From Liolophura sinensis (Eukaryota > Mollusca > Polyplacophora > Chitonida > Chitonidae): a stretch of DNA of 64,000 nucleotides. Location of the stretch: the NCBI RefSeq assembly GCF_032854445.1, contig NW_027017985.1, positions 100,219 to 164,218 of the forward strand, read 5' to 3'. Position 1 is the first letter of the stretch, and each line of letters opens with the position of its first letter. Below the pieces are notes generated by a model. It saw only the letters and a program-made list of their open reading frames with translations. It was not told where the DNA came from and did no database searches. Positions 60,701-64,000 of the stretch are shown piece after piece. A program made the position numbers and the translations under genes.

Positions 60701-62566
60701 CTGGTTTTTCTACACGTAGATAAAGACATTGAGATTGTCTTGCACTTAGAAGTAAGGCAATTGCTGGGTGAGTTAAATGGGCTTAGCCCAAAGATTTCAG
60801 GTCTTCTGGGCTACCGAAGGGCACATAACTTATAGTCAAAAGTTGAATATAGTAATGACCAGTCGCGATTGTACAGAGTACAGTGTAGCCGATTTCAATT
60901 AACAAAAAGACCAGGCAAAAATGCAAAAGTGGAAAAACTGTTCCAGTGCTGCTGGTAAGAAGCTAATCCAACGTATTTTGTGACGAGAAATCGAATGGTG
61001 CAAACCGCGTTGCTCTCCTACCAATACTTTTGGCTGTAGCGACAATTCAATGATCATTGATGTCATAATCACGTGCCCAGCAACGGCTCTTACTCCATGG
61101 AAACCAGGGATATTTGCAATTTTTTAACAGCTGCCGATGCCTGGCTCAGTTCCGAATCTTTTGGCACCTTACTGAAGTGGGTCAGTGTTCAGTTGTACTT
61201 TTTACAGCAGACTGTATCAAGTACCTTGTGTTTTTCACGTACAAATGGTGTGGTTTTTCTACACGTAGATAAAGACATTGAGATTGTCTTGCACTTAGAA
61301 GTAAGGCAATTGCTGGGTGAGTTAAATGGGCTTAGCCCAAAGATTTCAGGTCTTCTGGGCTACCGAAGGGCACATAACTTATAGTCAAAAGTTGAATATA
61401 GTAATGACCAGTCGCGATTGTACAGAGTATAGTGTAGCCGGTTTCAATTAACAAAAAGACCAGGCAAAAATGCAAAAGTGGAAAAACTGTTCCAGTGCTG
61501 CTGGTAAGAGGCTAATCCGACGTATTTTGTGACGACAAATCGAATGGTGCAAACCGCGTTTCTCTCCGACCAATACTTTTGGCTGTAGTGACAATTGAAT
61601 GATCATTTATGTCATAATCACGTGCACAGCAACGGCTCTTACTCCATGGAAACCGGGGAAATTTGCAATTTTTCAACAGCTGCCGATGCCTGGCTCAATT
61701 CCGCATCTTTTGGCACCTTATTCATGTGGGTCTGTGGTCAGTTGTACTTTTACAGCAGACTGTATCAAGTACCTTGTGTTTTTTATGTACAAATGGTGTC
61801 TTTTTTCTACACGTAGATAAAGACATTGAGATTGTCTTGCACTTAGAAGTAAGGCAATTGCTGGGTGAGTTAAATGGGCTTAGCCCAAAGATTTCAGGTC
61901 TTCTGGGCTACCGAAGGGCACATAACTTATAGTCAAAAGTTGAATATAGTAATGACCAGTCGCGATTGTACAGAGTACAGTGCAGCCGATTTCAATTAAC
62001 AAAAAGACCAGGCAAAAATGCAAAAGTGGAAAAACTGTTCCAGTGCTGCTGGTAAGAGGCTAATTCGACGTATTTTGTGACAAGAAATCGAATGGTGCAA
62101 ACCGCGTTGCTCTCCGACCAACACTTTTGCCTGTAGTGACAATTGAATGATCATTTATGTCATAATGACGTGCCCAGCAACGGCTCTTACTCCATGAAAA
62201 CCAGGGAAATTTGCAATTTTTTCAACAGCTGCCGATGCCTGGCTCAATTCCGCACCTTTTGGCACCTTACTGAAGTGGGTCAGTGTTCAGTTGTACTTTT
62301 TACAGCAGACTGTATCAAGTACCTTGTGTTTTTTATGTACAAATGGTGTGGTTTTTCTACACGTAGATAAAGACATTGAGATTGTCTTGCACTTAGAAGT
62401 AAGACAATTGCTGGGTGAGATAAATGGACTTAGCCCAAAGATTTCAGGTCTTCTGGGCTACCGAAGGGCACATAACTTATAGTCAAAAGTTGAATATAGT
62501 AATGACCAGTCGCGATTGTACAGAGTACAGTGTAGCCGATTTCAATTAACAAAAATATCAGGCAAA
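57626..62566. repeat. L-M-R repeats, units 106-114
   Basis: The order is L (57626), M (58175), R (58724), R (59273), L (59822), M (60371), an R/S chimera (60920), V (61469) and M (62017). L-M-R recurs at an offset of 2,196 bp (four units). M at 58175 and R at 58724 both carry a B-like tract, ttttggacttag plus gcaattg (near 58,540 and 59,090), unlike their partners at 60371 and 59273, which suggests local gene conversion. Unit 108 has a private aatacaaaag start. Confidence 0.8.
61150..61154. other. R/S chimera switch point in unit 112
   Basis: Unit 112 (60920-61468) is R-type at the left (gaagctaatccaacg, ctcctacc, gggata, ctcagtt with G at 61149). From ccgaatc (A at 61155) to the end (gcaattg, gagtatagtgtagccgg) it is S-type. 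The next unit is V. The switch is confined to 5 bp and explains the absence of B and a separate S in this M-R/S-V run as an unequal-crossover deletion. Confidence 0.85.
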
Positions 62567-64000
62567 AATGCAAAAGTGGAAAACTTGTTCCAGTGCTGCT
62601 GGAAAGAGGCTAATCCGACGTATTTTGTGACGAGAAATCGAATGGTGCAAACCGCGTTGCTCTCCTACCAATACTTTTGGCTGTAGCGACAATTCAATGA
62701 TCATTGATGTCATAATCACGTGCCCAGCAACGGCTCTTACTCCATGGAAACCAGGGATATTTGCAATTTTTTAACAGCTGCCGATGCCTGGCTCAGTTCC
62801 GCATCTTTTGGCACCTTACTGAAGTGGGTCAGTGTTCAGTTGTACTTTTTACAGCAGACTGTATCAAGTACCTTGTGTTTTTCACGTACAAATGGTGTGG
62901 TTTTTCTACACGTAGATAAAGACATTGAGATTGTCTTGCACTTAGAAGTAAGGCAACTGCTGGTGAGTTAAATGGCTTAGCCCAAAGATTTCAGGTCTTC
63001 TGGGCTACCGAAGGGCACATAACTTATAGTCAAAAGTTGAATATAGTAATGACCAGTCGCGATTGTACAGAGTACAGTGTAGCCGATTTCAATTAACAAA
63101 AAGACCAGGCAAAAATGCAAAAGTGGAAAAACTGTTCCAGTGCTGCTGGTAAGAGTCTAATCCGACGTATTTTGTGACGAGAAATCGAATGGTGCAAACC
63201 GCGTTGCTCTCCGACCAATACTTTTGGCTGTAGCGACAATTCAATGATCATTGATGTCATAATCACGTCCCCAGCAACGGCTCTTACTCCATGGAAACCA
63301 GGGATATTTGCAATTTTTTAACAGCTGCCGATGCCTGGCTCAATTCCGCATCTTTTGGCACCTTATAAATGTGGGTCAGTGTTCAGTTGTACTTTTTACA
63401 GCAGACTGTATCAAGTACCTTGTGTTTTTTATGTACAAATGGTGTGGTTTTTCTACACGTAGATAAAGACATTGAGATTGTCTTGCACTTAGAATTAAGA
63501 CAATTGCTGGTGAGTTAAATGGGCTTAGCCCAAAGATTTCAGGTCTTCTGGGCTACCGAAGGGCACATAACTTATAGTCAAAAGTTGAATGTAGTAATGA
63601 CCAGTCGCGATTGTACAGAGTACAGTGTAGCCGGTTTCAATTAACAAAAAGACCAGGCAAAAATGCAAAAGTGGAAAAACTGTTCCAGTGCTACTAGTAA
63701 GAGGCTAATCCGACGTATTTTGTGACGAGAAATCGAATGGTGCAAACCGCGTTGCTCTCCGACCAATACTTTTGGCTGTAGTGACAATTGAATGATCATT
63801 GATGTCATAATCACGTGCACAGCAACGGCTCTTACTCCATTGAAACCAGGGAATTTGCAATTTTTCAACAGCTGCCGATGCCTGGCTCAATTCCGAATCT
63901 TTTGGCACCTTACTGAAGTGGGTCAGTGTTCAGTTGTACTTTTTACAGCAGACTGTATCAAGTACCTTGTGTTTTTCACGTACAAATGGTGTGGTTTTTC
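62567..64000. repeat. Right edge: R, B, and partial S unit
   Basis: Units 115 (62567, R-type), 116 (63114, B-like) and the first 339 bp of unit 117 (63662, S-type with ctactag, ccattgaaacc and ccgaatc) continue the M-R-B-S order that begins at 62017. Several single-base losses occur (ctgctggtgag in both 115 and 116, aaatggcttagcc, cagggaatttg), along with aaaaatatcagg and cacgtcccc. The array is cut by the window edge. Confidence 0.8.

Larger units (their letters stand above)
1..64000. repeat. 549-bp satellite DNA array, 116 complete units
   Basis: The anchor aatgcaaaag (or a one-base variant) recurs at 2, 551, 1100, 1649, 2198, 2747, 3296, 3845, 4395, 4944 and so on to 63662. The spacing is almost always 549 bp, or 548 bp in one variant class. 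All units have the same orientation. No unique sequence interrupts the array, and both window edges fall inside a unit. Units differ by substitutions at recurrent diagnostic sites and by rare small indels. This is established satellite architecture, which evolves by unequal crossing-over and gene conversion. Genomic location (centromere, subtelomere, sex chromosome, spacer) cannot be read from the sequence. No gene or RNA gene was recognised anywhere in the array. Confidence 0.98.

Noticed and set aside
1-64000. A giant tandem-repeat protein (549 bp = 183 codons per unit)
   Set aside because: Every frame on both strands has at least one stop in each unit, so no continuous reading through units is possible.
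1-64000. CRISPR array
   Set aside because: The repeated element is the entire 549-bp unit. There are no short repeats separated by unique spacers and no cas genes.
1-64000. Transposon or retroelement origin (terminal repeats, transposase, reverse transcriptase)
   Set aside because: No terminal inverted or long terminal repeats, target-site duplications or enzyme motifs were seen in any unit.

Overview
The whole 64 kb window is one uninterrupted head-to-tail satellite DNA array with a repeat unit (monomer) of 549 bp. Anchoring each unit at the motif aatgcaaaag, I count 116 complete units (unit 1 starts at base 2, unit 116 ends at 63661) plus a 339-bp partial unit at the right edge, for a mean length of 548.8 bp. 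Both edges cut the array in mid-repeat, so it continues in both directions. I found no unique flanking sequence, no recognisable gene, no rRNA or tRNA and no transposon. Every apparent reading frame is a fragment of the satellite, repeated with the unit period.

Organism: a long, homogenised array of units of several hundred bp is typical of eukaryotic (peri)centromeric, subtelomeric or sex-chromosome heterochromatin, and it argues against a bacterium, archaeon or virus. A hand count over 1201-1740 gives about 41% GC and a CpG observed/expected near 0.6, so CpG is only mildly depleted. I do not recognise the satellite and cannot name a species or lineage.

Layout: monomers fall into recognisable types. 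I call them M, R, B, S, V, N, D, L and A, each defined by linked variants. In the left part (about 1-38 kb) the types are shuffled, with short shared runs: a V-N-D module at 9.3, 14.8, 25.8 and 32.4 kb, a 3-unit block at 1.6 and 4.9 kb, and a tandem 3-unit duplication at 29.2-32.3 kb. In the right part (about 38.4-64 kb) a higher-order order M-R-B-S-V recurs at 38.96, 43.9-48.8, 51.0, 54.3 and 62.0 kb. It is built by nested tandem duplications of 4 units (2,194 bp), 6 units (3,293 bp) and a longer copy offset by 7,135 bp. At several block junctions there is a single chimeric monomer whose left half is one type and right half another, which is the expected footprint of unequal crossing-over. 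The switch point can be narrowed to 5-35 bp in some cases.

Two stretches (about 14.49-16.87 kb and 49.38-53.56 kb) carry dense single-base insertions and deletions that their near-identical partner copies lack. They look like uncorrected sequence or assembly error rather than biology. Each unit also carries a palindrome next to an ATCACGTG site and a splice-site-like acceptor/donor pair. These are reported as testable observations, not as established functions.
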